From Rugalucina vietnamica (lineage: Eukaryota; Mollusca; Bivalvia; Lucinida; Lucinidae), in the NCBI GenBank assembly GCA_964017185.1, contig OZ024884.1, positions 13,493,548 to 13,557,547 on the forward strand: a DNA stretch of 64,000 bases, written 5' to 3'. The first letter of the stretch is position 1. Every line of letters begins with the position of its first letter. Position numbers and translations under genes: made by a program. The notes below the pieces were generated by a model, which ran no database searches, was not told where the DNA came from, and saw only the letters and a list, made by a program, of their open reading frames with translations. This document shows positions 51,598 through 62,279 of the stretch, piece by piece.

Positions 51598-52114
51598 AAG
51601 CGCTCCTCTCACATGGTTTACGAAGCATTCCAGACTATTTCATATAACATTAACTAAAAAAGTATTATTAAAATTTTCACCTTTAAGATATATATTTATA
51701 TTCTCATTAATTTATATGCTTTGTCATTGTCACATTCTGATTCCTTGTTTAACATTTCCGATGTATGTTCCTTTAAAATTCAAGGTTATTTTATGAAAAT
51801 ATTGGTTCCTAAATAATTTTGAAACTCACATTTTGGGACCATGCCTCAATCAAGAATGATTATAATTAATACTTCAGCTTCTTTAATATCGTGTGAACGC
51901 ATTTTAGTCAACAAAGTACATACGTGCCGTTATCCTAAAGAGAGGACATATTTTGCTAGCCCAAGCGACCTTCTGTCGAATAATTCTCATGCCAACAAAT
52001 ACTTAATTGTTTTCAAGTAATTATTATTCAATAAGATTTTTATGCTAATGACACTCAAATATTCATTGAATTCATTGCGTGCACTTCTTGGAACTTAAAA
52101 CCTCCGTTTCCATT
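51598..52114. other. non-coding, nothing recognised
   Basis: AT-rich, between the SINE and a MITE, upstream of the last RTK exon found. Neighbouring 50990-51420 is similar. Confidence 0.4.
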
Positions 52115-52365
52115 ACGAAAACTTGCCAATGTAATATACAGAGATTTTTTTAGAAGCAAAAATTGAAAATTTCATTGGAATTTTTTTAACATTCGCTCAA
52201 AACATATATTGTGGGTACACGTTAGAACCGCCTTGCCAAGGCGGTACCCATGATATATATTTTTGAGCGAAAATATGAAAAAATATAAAAAACAAAGTCT
52301 GCTGAAAATTTTCATTTTGTTAAAACTTTAAAAATCTCTGAATATTGCATGGGCATGTCTTCGTA
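52115..52365 (+). mobile_element. triple-hairpin MITE with two like ends
   Basis: ATTACGAAAACTTGCCAATG on the left and GCATGGGCATGTCTTCGTAG on the right. Core CCGCCTTGCCAAGGCGG. It resembles two joined right halves. Confidence 0.7.
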
Positions 52366-52699
52366 GTGTGATGGCCATTGACCAGAGAAAAACGTATGTC
52401 ACGTATGTTTAATTTGCGAGAAGCTTTCGTAAAACTCAAATTAAAGTTATGTTTTATAACTATCGCCAATTCAATTATATATATTCTAGGTACATCATAC
52501 CCTTCAGACATTTAAAATTCGCAGCACTCTATAGCTTAATCAGTGTTGCTTTGCATGTAAAAACTGTGTCCACAAACATGACTTCCAACACATTATCTGT
52601 TGTCAAACGTTTGGCTTATATATATGGGTATGGTTTGACCGACATAATAATATCTCGGAATATGTCGTCACTAGTAACTTGGGACCCATATAGAAACGT

Positions 52700-52965
52700 A
52701 CAAGAAGGCAATGATCAGAAAATGGTGCAATCAGAAAGAAAATTCCACTCGAAAAACCGAGGTGGGAAAAAACTAAATTGACAGTGAGGTACTTATACTA
52801 AGGAAACATATCGTAATCCTAGTGAGCAGCTATTTCCCAATAGGTGGCCACTCATTTACCCAAACCTAACTAAAATATGAAAACGCGCATAAGGTGCAAA
52901 TAGCATAAAAATTCAACACCAAGACATAAAACAATAAGAGCCACAATAGAGTCAAACATCGATCT
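52700..52965 (-). mobile_element. solo 3' tail of the RT element
   Basis: AATGATCAGAAAATGGTGCA to TAAAACAATAAGAGCCACAA, with the TTCCCAATAGGTGGCCACTC core. Confidence 0.7.
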
Positions 52966-53277
52966 TAAAAAGCAACATTACTTTTGTCATACAGGAACTA
53001 AATGGTGTGCATTTATTTAATGTTAATGACCTTTGACTAATGAAGTAATTATAGAATATGCGTGTTTTATTGCCAAATTTGAATACCTAATCATTGTTTT
53101 AAATAAATTGTAACCCTGTGATAACGATTATAGACCAAATATGCTTCAGGAACTTAACTCTTGTCAAATAAATGTCTTAAATATTGACTGTTTAATTTAT
53201 ATCTTTTCACTGCAGGCAGGGCCCTTTCTATATATGGGAAAAAGTAAAGCATTTCCGCATAGCATGATATCATTTGG

Positions 53278-53513
53278 GCCGCGACGCAAGAAAACCGGTC
53301 TTCGGGGTTTCCAAACTGGTAAGACACAAACCGGCCTGTACAGTCACAGAAGCAGGCTAGCGGCTTCAAATTTCGGATTTAAGAAGAAGAGGAATTGTAC
53401 TATCCTTGTAGCGAAAACAAAGGCGCTGATCAGCTGTGCAGTTACTGCACAGCTGATATGCGCCTTTGTTTTCGCATATGCAAAAATCCGGTTTTCTCAT
53501 GATGCGGCTCATT
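53278..53513. mobile_element. GCCGCCTC foldback MITE, copy 4
   Basis: GGCCGCGACGCAAGAAAACC and TTTTCTCATGATGCGGCTCA ends. It includes the CTGATCAGCTGTGCAGTTAC palindrome. A long open frame over this element is not a gene. Confidence 0.75.
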
Positions 53514-53606
53514 TAGTATTTGAACGTTACCATGCGACTCTTACTAAGTCTGACATAAGGCTTCGCTCTAAACCTAGAACGAAATAATCTATGTGTAAAA
53601 ATACTC

Positions 53607-53885
53607 ATCAGGAAAACATGTCCGTGAAATGTATACCCCCTCATATCCCACTTTTTGATAGTAAAACTGGGGTTTACCGGGGTATACCAATTTTTCTTAT
53701 TTTTAATCCAAAACATAGATTGTGGGTACTCGTTAGAACCGCCTCGATGAGGCGGTTCTAACCAGTACCCACGATCTATGTTTTGAGCAAAAATAAGGAA
53801 AAAATCAAACTTTTTCGGTTGAAAATTTCCCACTTTTAAAGCTCGAAAATTCTCTGTTTATTGCATGGGCAAGTTTTCGTAATGT
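53607..53885 (+). mobile_element. triple-hairpin MITE
   Basis: CATCAGGAAAACATGTCCGTG to GCATGGGCAAGTTTTCGTAATG, with core CGCCTCGATGAGGCGG and both central arms intact. Confidence 0.85.
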
Positions 53886-54464
53886 CAATGAAAACGGAAT
53901 AAAATACTTTGCCAGAAATTGAAAATTTAAGTGCAGATAAAATGATCTTAAAGGGGCACCTGGACTATAAAAGGCTGAATTAGGGGTCTTATCTCAGTTA
54001 CGTCCTTGAGGTGGAACCATGGATTAAGTCCGTTCGGCCCAGGATGACGTTAAAATCCTGTACTTTACTGCTACTACTACTTATCTCAGTTTTAGTTTAG
54101 ACACCAACTTGTCAACATCTCTCTGAGCTCTCCAATATACAACACTAGCAATAATCAATTCTGATTGGATATTGCTTTATGGAGAAAAGTTACCTGTGGA
54201 GTTATTGACAGCTCTTATCAGCAGATTAAATATTACAGGTATTCCAATTGGCTCATAATTCCTGGACCAGTAGTTAAGCCGCACCCACTAAAATCCCAGG
54301 TAATAAAACGCTCGCCGGGTGGCATCAAATGTGCCCCTTAAACACACAAAAGTAGCGAGGTACTTTGAGTTTTTGATGCCACATTGTTATTTGCCCAAAG
54401 TACCATATCCTCTGACAGGTCGAACAGATCAAATAGAACCCCTTGATCGTACCTTACATTCCAT
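53886..54464. other. non-coding, weak repeat traces
   Basis: GGGGCACCTGGACTATAAA (53.95 kb) and GGCATCAAATGTGCCCCTT (54.32 kb) form inverted ends of a possible ~390-bp MITE. No coding sequence. Confidence 0.4.
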
Positions 54465-54738
54465 TAAGAAAACTTGCCCAAGCAATATAATATACGGAGA
54501 CTTGTTTTAGGTGTAAAAACGAAAATTTCATCAGAATGTTTTTTTTTTTTATTTTTCTTAATTTTGTTTAAAACATAGATTGTGGATACACGTTAGGAGG
54601 CGGTTCTAACGAGTACCCACAATCTATGTTTTAAGCAAAAATAAGACACAATAGGTATACCCCTGCAAACCCCATTTTCACTATATAAAATTGGGGTTTA
54701 ATTGGGTATACTTTTCACGGACTTATTGTCCTGATATG
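54465..54738 (-). mobile_element. triple-hairpin MITE
   Basis: CATTAAGAAAACTTGCCCAAG, AAACATAGATTGTGGATACAC, GAGTACCCACAATCTATG, GGTATACCCCTGCAAACC, terminal TTTTCACGGACTTATTGTCC. Confidence 0.75.
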
Positions 54739-54862
54739 GAAACCCTTGATCATAACTGACATTCAGAGTTTTCAGAAATTTTAACAAGCTAAATCAGCGC
54801 CAGGTACAGTCGATTCAGAGATGCATAGTTATAAGGCTATGCCATTTTTCGCAAAAAGATAA

Positions 54863-55336
54863 CACTCCTCCTAAAAAAAATCCGGTCACCCAATCGTTTG
54901 TGTCAATTATTGAATAAATAGAAGTGCATGGTGTTCCATTTTTTGGTAAATTGAAAATTACATGGCAAAATCTAGTATACCAATTGTCCCTTTCATGCTG
55001 TGAACGTTTGAGGTAGGGAATCTGGAAGGTCAAGTCCAGGCTAATGGCTTCCTCCGGACACCACTGGAGTGTAGAAGCATCCATGGTAAAGCTATCAACC
55101 ATGTAACCAGGGGACTTGAGATCGCTATAGGGCTTCCCTGGCACATTGGATGTTCTGTCTCAATATGACTTGCGTTGTTAGTAGGACGTAAGACATTGAC
55201 ACTATAATAACAATCCAGTCCCAGGCTTGGAATGTGGTAGTCAATGGTATGAGTGTATTCTTCAAAAGCATAAATAATGCGAACAACTTTTCCAATACTT
55301 TCAAGTTTAGGTGACATGATTTTTTAGGAGGAGTAT
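54863..55336 (-). mobile_element. TIR element carrying a frameshifted ~165-codon reading frame
   Basis: ACTCCTCCTAAAAAAAATCC...GTCACC at 54865 is inverted at 55336 (GGTGACATGATTTTTTAGG AGGAGT), TIR about 26 bp. The minus-strand frame starts at ATGTCACC inside the right TIR, runs to about 55135 (SPKLESIGKVVRIIYAFEEY, CYYSVNVLRPTNNA), shifts by one near MCQGS/MPGKP, and continues (DLKSPGYMVDSFTMDA, LQWCPEEAISLDLTF) out through the left TIR to 54815. I do not recognise the protein. It may be a transposase remnant or captured host sequence. Confidence 0.5.
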
Positions 55337-55479
55337 ATATTATGAAACATCTGTAAGCAGTACTGATATGCTCTAGCTCCTGGGATAAAGTTGCACATGA
55401 GCAGTAACATTTAAACCGTTGTGTTCAATACGTCATATCTGTGAAATCCTAACGCGGATGAGTACATTGTATTTTTGTT

Positions 55480-55600
55480 TGTTTAAATTGATGCTTTACG
55501 TCCCAGTCAACAGCAATGATCATGTCTGAACGTTGCCTTGATTTTATGGGACTTTTACCCAACATTAGGATGTAATGACACTCAAAATGTGCTGTATAGA
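55480..55600 (+). repeat. GTCGGGACG SINE-like fragment
   Basis: TTTACGTCCCAGTCAACAGC, ATCATGTCTGAACGTTGCC, TTTATGGGACTTTTACCC. Same family as 14305-14420. Confidence 0.6.
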
Positions 55601-56094
55601 TATAACCACCCAACTAAGCCTATAAGGCTTATAAGAGTCGTTTGTATTTGTTTATAACGTTTTAGTCAATCTTTTAAAGATCTGTAAAGCGATATAAATG
55701 GCTCAGGGAAAATAAACAATATATTATTATGCAATAAATTTAGAGCTCCGCCCTGTAAAACATCAAAACCTGTAGTTCTTCTATCTTCATTGTTACTGAT
55801 GTTTGAAATATGCGATCAAAGTAATAAAAGTGTCATTAAAATGAGAAGTAAATCATTTCAATTACTGTTATTTTAATGATTTAAATACACTGAGGTAATT
55901 ATATTGTACTGATTGTTAATGTTCTTAAACTATTAGCAACACCATTGTTTACAATCAAAAAGTCAAAACACAGAAACGTTTATAAAAACATAGATTGCAA
56001 ATCTTTGACGTCAGATGGCAGTGCACGATGCAAGCTTCAGTAATTTCTTAACTGACCGCTTCAATGCGATCTTTCAAACATTGTACACTTCCGG
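55601..56094. other. non-coding, nothing recognised
   Basis: AT-rich, no supported feature. The same holds for 56836-57435, except TCAAGCGGCACGGTC-like words near 57.11 kb that recur inversely at 57.30 kb (AACCGGCACGGTCAT). Confidence 0.4.
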
Positions 56095-56835
56095 TTTTTG
56101 TAAAAATTCTCCCCGTTCATCATCCATAGTGCATACTATATTTTCCTTTTGCTCCTTTGAGAGCAGCGAGGGTATTCTGAGAAATCAGAAATTTATTATC
56201 GGTTTAGATTCATTTCCTAACCAATGTTTTATATATATCTGGCTCTGTTTGGATAATACTAGTCTTTGTATCGACTATCCTGTTGAAAGTTGCAAAACAA
56301 CCGTAATTCTATTTGGCTCCATTTTGCCAAATCTAAAGGGCCACTGAAGATGCATAAGTAGCCGAAGCCGCGGTATGGCCCATTTTTCTCATTGATTATT
56401 ATGCTCACTGCCCTTACAGGATCTCAGTTTTATTTTTATTTGCTATTACTGCAGATGGTGTTGTGCCGTGTGGCGGCCCTAAAATGTCTACCCGTACATC
56501 ATCTATAGTGCAGATTACTAGTATATTTTCCTTTTGGTCCTTGGAGAGCAGCGAGGGTATTCTGAGAAATCAGAAATTTATTATCAGTTTAAATTCATTT
56601 CCTAATCAACGTTTTATATATTTGGCTTTGTTTGGATAATACTAGTCTTTGTATCGACTATCCTGTTGAAAGTTGCCAAATTACAGTATTTCCCTTTTGC
56701 TCCATTTTGCCAATCTAAAGGGCCACTGAATAGGATTAAGTAGCCGAAACCGCGGTATGGCCCATTACTTTTCTCATTAATATGCTCACTGCTCTTAAAG
56801 GATCGCAGTTTTATTTTTGTTTTCTATTGTCACTT
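56095..56835 (+). repeat. two direct ~360-bp repeat units
   Basis: CATAGTGCATACTATATTTTCC at 56126 and CATCTATAGTGCAGATTACT at 56502 begin near-identical units through GAGAGCAGCGAGGGTATTCT, GTATCGACTATCCTGTTGAA and AGCCGAAGCCGCGGTATGGC. A related inverse piece lies at 48590-48905. The longest open frame in unit 1 is not kept in unit 2. Confidence 0.7.
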
Positions 56836-57435
56836 CATTGAAAACCTTGTTTTCCTGTTGCATTTTTTTCATTTAATACATGAAAGCTCCAATACCATAA
56901 CTTTTGTATAATGCTGACATTGGCAACTTTGGGAGGTTCGTACATGGTGTATCAATAACGCAGGAAACTTATAATTCCTTTATCTATTGAAAAAGGCATA
57001 TCCATTTTTAATTCCTTACGATCGCATATAAGAGAATGGTAGTTAAAATATAAATAGGTTACTTTGTCATTTTCACACACATGTAGTATAAAAAAGTGCA
57101 AATACTTTGACCGTGCCGCTTGACCTCACGTGATAAAGTTTTGTAAACACTAGAAAAGGAGCACCTATTTGTTCTACACATTTTTTCAGTGCTTAGTGAA
57201 GCACGCGATCAAATATTATTTACTATCATAGAGTCGCGTTATTGAAAACATGGTTATTTAAGCAGTTCCATCAAAAATGCATACCTATGTCAGAGGTTAA
57301 CCGGCACGGTCATAGTATCTGTACTATAACATTAAAATTGATTTGGAAATAATTATTTCTGGGTTTCTTTGCTCTACTCACTAGAGCAAGGCTAAAGAAT
57401 ACAAACTATATTTTTTTTTGTTTAAATGGGACTCC

Positions 57436-57801
57436 TCACGGTACGAGAAATGAGCCAACCATTACGCAAATACAATACAATACAAAGAAATTTGTTGGAT
57501 AAAAATAAAAAAAATCATAGACAAAAATACGACGATGTGCTGAACCATTATTTTGAGTCAAAGGGAGATCAAAGGCATAGTTGACAATATCTGTTTTATG
57601 CTTTGAACAATTGTCGATATTTGGTATAGTTATATAAGATTGGATGTTTAATAAAATGTCATGTAGATCCTTCGGAAACAGTAAAATATCCAGAAGAAAA
57701 CATGGACATTTTTCGAGAATTTCCCGAGGAATTTGAATGTTCACCGAGATCTTAAGTTTGAGTGAAATATGTATTATGTGCTGATGTAAACCGACGTCCA
57801 C
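57436..57801 (-). CDS. unrecognised minus-strand open frame
   Basis: About 120 codons including HISLKLKISVNIQIP, CPCFLLDILLFPKDLHDILL and SYITIPNIDNCSKHKTDIV. It has a beta-rich look, but no domain, signal peptide or clear splice sites. It is on the strand of the RTK and upstream of it, so it could be an ectodomain exon. It could as well be chance or an old repeat. Confidence 0.2.
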   Translation of the reverse strand: MDVGLHQHIIHISLKLKISVNIQIPREILEKCPCFLLDILLFPKDLHDILLNIQSYITIPNIDNCSKHKTDIVNYAFDLPLTQNNGSAHRRIFVYDFFYFYPTNFFVLYCICVMVGSFLVP

Positions 57802-57802
57802 A

Positions 57803-58095
57803 CTTTACGTTACAAAAACATGCCCATGCAACAATATACGGAGATTCTTAAAATTGTAAAAAAATGAAAATTTTCAGTAGAAAAAAATTGACATTTTTCT
57901 TATTTTTGCACAAAAAACATAGATTGTGGGTACACGTTAGAACCGCCTCGGCGAGGCGGTTCTAACGAGTACTTACAATCTATGTTTTGGATCAAAAATA
58001 AGAAAAATAGGTATACCCCTGCAAACCACAGGTTTTTCTATATAAAAGTGGGGTTCAAGGGGGTATATTTTTCATGGACACGGTTTCCTGTTGAA
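57803..58095 (-). mobile_element. triple-hairpin MITE
   Basis: ACGTTACAAAAACATGCCCATG, core CCGCCTCGGCGAGGCGG, GTATACCCCTGCAAACC, GACACGGTTTCCTGTTG. All three hairpins are visible. Confidence 0.8.
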
Positions 58096-58122
58096 TAATA
58101 AACCTTCACACTTGAAATAAAG

Positions 58123-58395
58123 TTACATAAAGTACCGTGTTAATCTGTTTGCTGTCAAATTGAATGTATAGTTTGACCATTTGAACCCGTGAGCTGGTAA
58201 AGATAAATAGTTGGCCTGGTTGACCATATGGCTATACAGACTAAACAACATTAATTTCTTCCTTTGCAGTACTACTGTCTGCTTTGCCTTAAGATATAAA
58301 ACACGATTTGTTTCGAAAGAGCGGAATCTGAAAACGCTTGATAGAACATCTTCAGTCTTATTAATAGCCAAATTGTGGACTGGATACCGAGACTG
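58123..58395 (-). CDS. unrecognised minus-strand open frame, possible exon
   Basis: CTTGCAG at 58396 precedes an open stretch SRYPVHNLAINKTEDVLSSV ... VVLQRKKLMLFSLYSHMV, then GFKWSNYTFNLTANRLTR, with a weak GTACTT donor. N-glycosylation sequons (NYT, NLT) would fit an extracellular part. But the apparent acceptor is the TIR of the adjacent minisatellite element, and no domain is recognisable. Confidence 0.25.
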   Translation of the reverse strand, partial: QSRYPVHNLAINKTEDVLSSVFRFRSFETNRVLYLKAKQTVVLQRKKLMLFSLYSHMVNQANYLSLPAHGFKWSNYTFNLTANRLTRYFM

Positions 58396-58632
58396 CAAGT
58401 GAGGCTTGGTTAGAGAGTAGGATATCCCATATCCCAAAATAAACCGTCCAAAATATCCCATATCCCAAAATTTATTTAACTCGTATCAAGAAATAAATTC
58501 CAATATCCCATATCCCAAAATTCCTGAATAGTCCATATCACAAAATAATTAGGGTCAATATCCCATATCCCAAAATAAAAATGGGTGAATATCCCATATC
58601 CCAAAATACCCTAAACAAGCCTCGCAAGTCTA
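58386..58632. repeat. CCCATATCCC minisatellite between inverted ends
   Basis: ATATCCCATATCCCAAAATA-type units occur six times, one degenerate, with spacers of 10-30 bp. Bounding sequences GACTGCAAGTGAGGCTTG and CAAGCCTCGCAAGTC are inverted, so the array sits inside a small TIR element. Confidence 0.75.
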
Positions 58633-58684
58633 CCGTAGTAACTTTTATTTACGGCGATTCCCAGAGATAGTTTTGCAATGTATC

Positions 58685-59728
58685 AGGTTGACGGGGCGAG
58701 GCGGTTTTAACGTGCACCCACAATATATATACATAGGAATAAGTTAGGGAACACTTTTAGCCCTTGGGAAAAGTTTGAAAAAAATCTATTTTCCTTTTTT
58801 TCTGGCGATACTGAAATTTTTATCGCATATATTTCATACCTTGGCCTAGCTACAGACCAATTAATGGAAATTCACATCATTTCATCTTTGTGCTACGGAG
58901 GATACAATATGCCATATGTGAAAAACTCCACTTTAAATTTACTGAAAACAAGTTTGCCTTTTTGCTTCTGCACTCCGCAAGACTCAATTTTTGAAAGCAA
59001 TCAGGAATAAAATGTTAAATCTGATCGTTCTGAATGAATAAACGACTTCGGACCTAAAACTTCATGCGTCATCTCCAAACCAACTAATCATACAAAATCT
59101 ACAGTTTGCAATGATTTCTATAGAAAGCAAAATTCTTGGATATTTTGCAAATAAAGCCATAAAAGAGTAATTCCGCTAGGACACTATTACCAGAACGTGC
59201 ATGTTTTGATTTCTAAAGGATCATATCGAATATCGGGCCCAACATTTACAACCTGCAAAATGTATACCCAAAGAACAAAACGTAATCATGAAACCTACCC
59301 CCGGAAAAGTATGGATCTACCGCCGACAGTCTGTCAGAAAATAAAGAATTTATTATCAAAGTTCCACATGCAATGTATCAGCTTTATGCTTACGAAAAAT
59401 TACGACACTGTGAGTTTAAATAACGAAGGTATCGGAAAGAATAGCAGCGCGTGTCTTGAATTTAGCAAACATTTTCTGAATCAAAGATGGCCGCTTTCCG
59501 CCTCTTCACATAGAAGCGACTTTGAATATTCTTCATAATTTTTACAATGAAGGACATATACAGTCCAAAGTTGGTAGTCACATTATTACATGTGTTCCCT
59601 AACTTATTTCCATGTGTATATATGTTTTGAGTAGAAATAAGAAGAATATAAAAAAAATCAAATTAAATTTTCAATTTTTATAGCTGAAAAAAACATCTCT
59701 TTCTTGTATGGGCAAATTTTCGTAATGC
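58685..59728 (+). mobile_element. triple-hairpin MITE split by an 887-bp insertion
   Basis: GGGGCGAGGCGGTTTTAACG and ACCCACAATATATAT lie left of 58731; ATATATGTTTTGAGTAGAAA and GTATGGGCAAATTTTCGTAATG lie right of 59617. The left half of the MITE is missing. Confidence 0.75.
58731..59617. mobile_element. 887-bp TIR element inserted in a MITE
   Basis: Ends ACATAGGAATAAGTTAGGGA and CCTAACTTATTTCCATGTGT form a TIR of about 25 bp, flanked by ATATAT on both sides (58725-58730, 59618-59623). No convincing protein inside. The AAGTTAGGGA core is shared with the element at 41570-42184. Confidence 0.75.
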
Positions 59729-60044
59729 AAAATTCTTTTAACAAATGGTTTGTTTACAAGCAACACATTAGCATCACTGCTTGCATAACCCAGAAAAATG
59801 AATGATATGATAACATCATTTACTTATTTTGACAAAGTACAGGCTTGAGAATTGGCAGTAATTTTCTGATTTCATTCATAAAATGGCTATAGACGTAAAG
59901 CTCGGATAAATTTTGCGTAATACAATATTGCAACGGAAGTAAACTGACAATACCAACAGCGATATACCATTATTCTTCAAACGATGCACCCTCAGAAAAA
60001 TGTGTCGGCGTAGAAGAGAATAGAGAAAAGGTTTCGGTAAGCAG

Positions 60045-60400
60045 TAGTCAGGAAATTGCGCAGTCAGGACCAATGCCTCACTCCAAAACCGAAGAGGGGA
60101 AAAATCTAAATTGCAGTCAGGCACTTACACAAAGAGATAATATTGTAAGCCAAGTGATCAGCTGTTTCCCAGCTGGTGGCCTCTAAGTTTTCAGGACTTA
60201 ACTAAGTATATGATGTCGCACGTAAACGATGCAACCAGCACAGAAATACAGCAGCAGAATATAAATCAATTAAACCACAACGGAAGTACCACATTGGAAC
60301 GGTCAGTTATATAAAGCTACTGGGGTTGGGTTGGAGGGAGTGGGGGCTTAAACCGGTTTTACAAGCGCTTAACCTCGGCCTCAGCTACATGTTATAGTAA
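60045..60400 (-). mobile_element. diverged 3' tail of the RT element
   Basis: Contains TCAGGAAATTGCGCAGTCAG, CACTCCAAAACCGAAG, CCAGCTGGTGGCCTCTAAG and GGAAGTACCACATTGGAACG. It is more diverged than the other tails. Confidence 0.6.
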
Positions 60401-60442
60401 TGAACGTTTGAAAATGCATTTACATGTAAATGGGTGCACGTA

Positions 60443-61725
60443 CACTCCCGCCCGCGTAATTGTACTCCATTTACGCGTATTACGCGAGTATTACGTGAGT
60501 ATTACGTGCGTAAGGCAAATTAAGTACATTTACGCGTAACTTGCGCGCATTTACGCGTTACATATCTCATTAATATTCATTAGCAGAGATAAATGCGTCG
60601 ATGCGCGTAAGGTTCAGGCATTATGCGTATGAAGTATCGGCCAATCAGACTGGCAATACGTTTACGCGTATTGACGCGTATCATACGCGTAATGACAAGG
60701 AGTATAAAAGCTAATGTACCTAACGGTTGATTTTATTATTCCATCGAAACTAAAGAATGTGCAAGTTTCATGGATTTTATTGATATAAATGGCGTGACCT
60801 TATTCAAGTTATTGTTAAAATATTTTATGTGTCTGTGACCCTACGATAACGTGTTAACGAGTGAGTTAGATTTCGTTCAAAATTAACAAATCTTGTACCG
60901 GAGATGGCGAAAAAAATTCAGCATGAACATCGAAGTGAGGAACATTCTTTTAGACTTTTTAATAGCGTCTCGGGAAGACAAGTGTACAGATAAGTAAGAC
61001 ACTAAGTAAAGTGTAGGTAGCCATGTTCAGTTCTGTTCAATTTATTCACTGTTGTAGGGTTTCCCCTCTATTTTTAGAGGCACCACCGTACCTATAATGC
61101 ATGTTTGATTTTCGCTCGTTTCAACCCATGTTTCTTTCTTATTGATATCCAATTATTCAACAGAACTCGAGTGTTTTCTTCTTCGAAATAAAACCGCAAG
61201 CAAATATAACAGAAACTCGGTGTCCGATCAGGTACCGATCTAGGGATGAAGCTTTTGAAATATTTTCACGGGAGCGATCTGGTACATGCTATTTTGTACT
61301 TATGGAGTGTTCGAGGCCGTTAATACTGCAGGTCTTAGTTTGAAAATGGTTAGATATTGTTTTGGTCTAAAGCGAAATCCGGGATTTGGGTTTAACCATA
61401 CAATCTCAAGATTATTGGCTCATTCATTACGCGTATATTACGCGTCATTTTTTACGTAAGACTTTTACTCTCGATTGGTTATAACGATACGAATATATAC
61501 GCGTATATACTCCAAATACGCGTAATGACTTGCTTTTCTATTTCACCGCTCATTGGATAAAGTCAGTACGCGTAATGTACGCGCATTACGCGTATCATAC
61601 GCGTAAGAATAATTGAATTTTGACTGGTTATTGACACATACGCGTATTAAAGAGGTGCGTATTACGCGAGTATTACTCACGTATGTTACGCGCATTCAAT
61701 GAGTACAATTACGCGGACGGGAGTG
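60443..61725. mobile_element. 1283-bp TIR element packed with ACGCGT
   Basis: Inverted ends CACTCCCGCCCGCGTAATTG and CAATTACGCGGACGGGAGTG flanked by TA (60441-60442, 61726-61727). I count 14 ACGCGT hexamers, six in the left part and eight in the right, mostly as TTACGCGTA or ATACGCGTA. No coding region found in the middle. The TA duplication suggests a Tc1/mariner-type or similar integrase (inference). Confidence 0.8.
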
Positions 61726-61871
61726 TAGTTCTCAGTTTTACGCCTAATGTGAGACGGGAAATAAGTACATGTAGGTGGGAGGAAACCGGCGTTATCCTGG
61801 AGGAAGCCACCTGGTACACCCGCAAACAGAAATTCGCTTTTTCTATACTTGTATCCCGTGCAAGCTCGAAC

Positions 61872-62147
61872 CTACATCAGGAAAACATGTCCGTGCAATA
61901 TATACCCCCTTAAACATAACTTTTATATAGCAAAACTGGAGTTTGCAGGGGTTTACCTATTTTTCTTATTTTCGCTCCAAAACATAGATTGTGGGTACTC
62001 GTTAGAACCCGCCTCAGCGAGGCGGTTCTAACGTGTAACCACAATTTATGTTTTGAGCAAAAATAAGAAATATATAAACATTTTCTGGTTCAATGTTTGG
62101 TACTGAAAAAATCTCTATATATTGCATGGGCAAGTTTTCGTAATGTA
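61872..62147 (+). mobile_element. triple-hairpin MITE
   Basis: CATCAGGAAAACATGTCCGTG to GCATGGGCAAGTTTTCGTAATG, with core CCGCCTCAGCGAGGCGG. Confidence 0.85.
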
Positions 62148-62279
62148 TACTCAGTCTGGACAAAGCGCCATTAAGTACGGTAAGAACGGTAACAGAAATC
62201 AGTGACCTACACTCAGCCAAGGGCGCGAACGATTCCAATTTTAGAAAACCCCGTCTCCGTGCCTGTTACAAATGTACTG

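Noticed and set aside
52320-52511. 63-codon minus-strand frame as an RTK or transposon exon
   Set aside because: No domain and no splice signals; part of it is MITE sequence.
53141-53587. A 148-codon plus-strand frame
   Set aside because: It lies over a GCCGCCTC foldback MITE and has no domain; the same DNA in other copies is not open.
56015-56347. 110-codon plus-strand frame as a gene
   Set aside because: The directly repeated second unit (56.48-56.83 kb) does not keep the frame, and the sequence recurs inversely at 48.6-48.9 kb as a repeat.
59197-59538. 113-codon plus-strand frame as a transposase
   Set aside because: No recognisable catalytic or HTH motif. It lies within the 887-bp TIR element, but length and composition do not support a protein.
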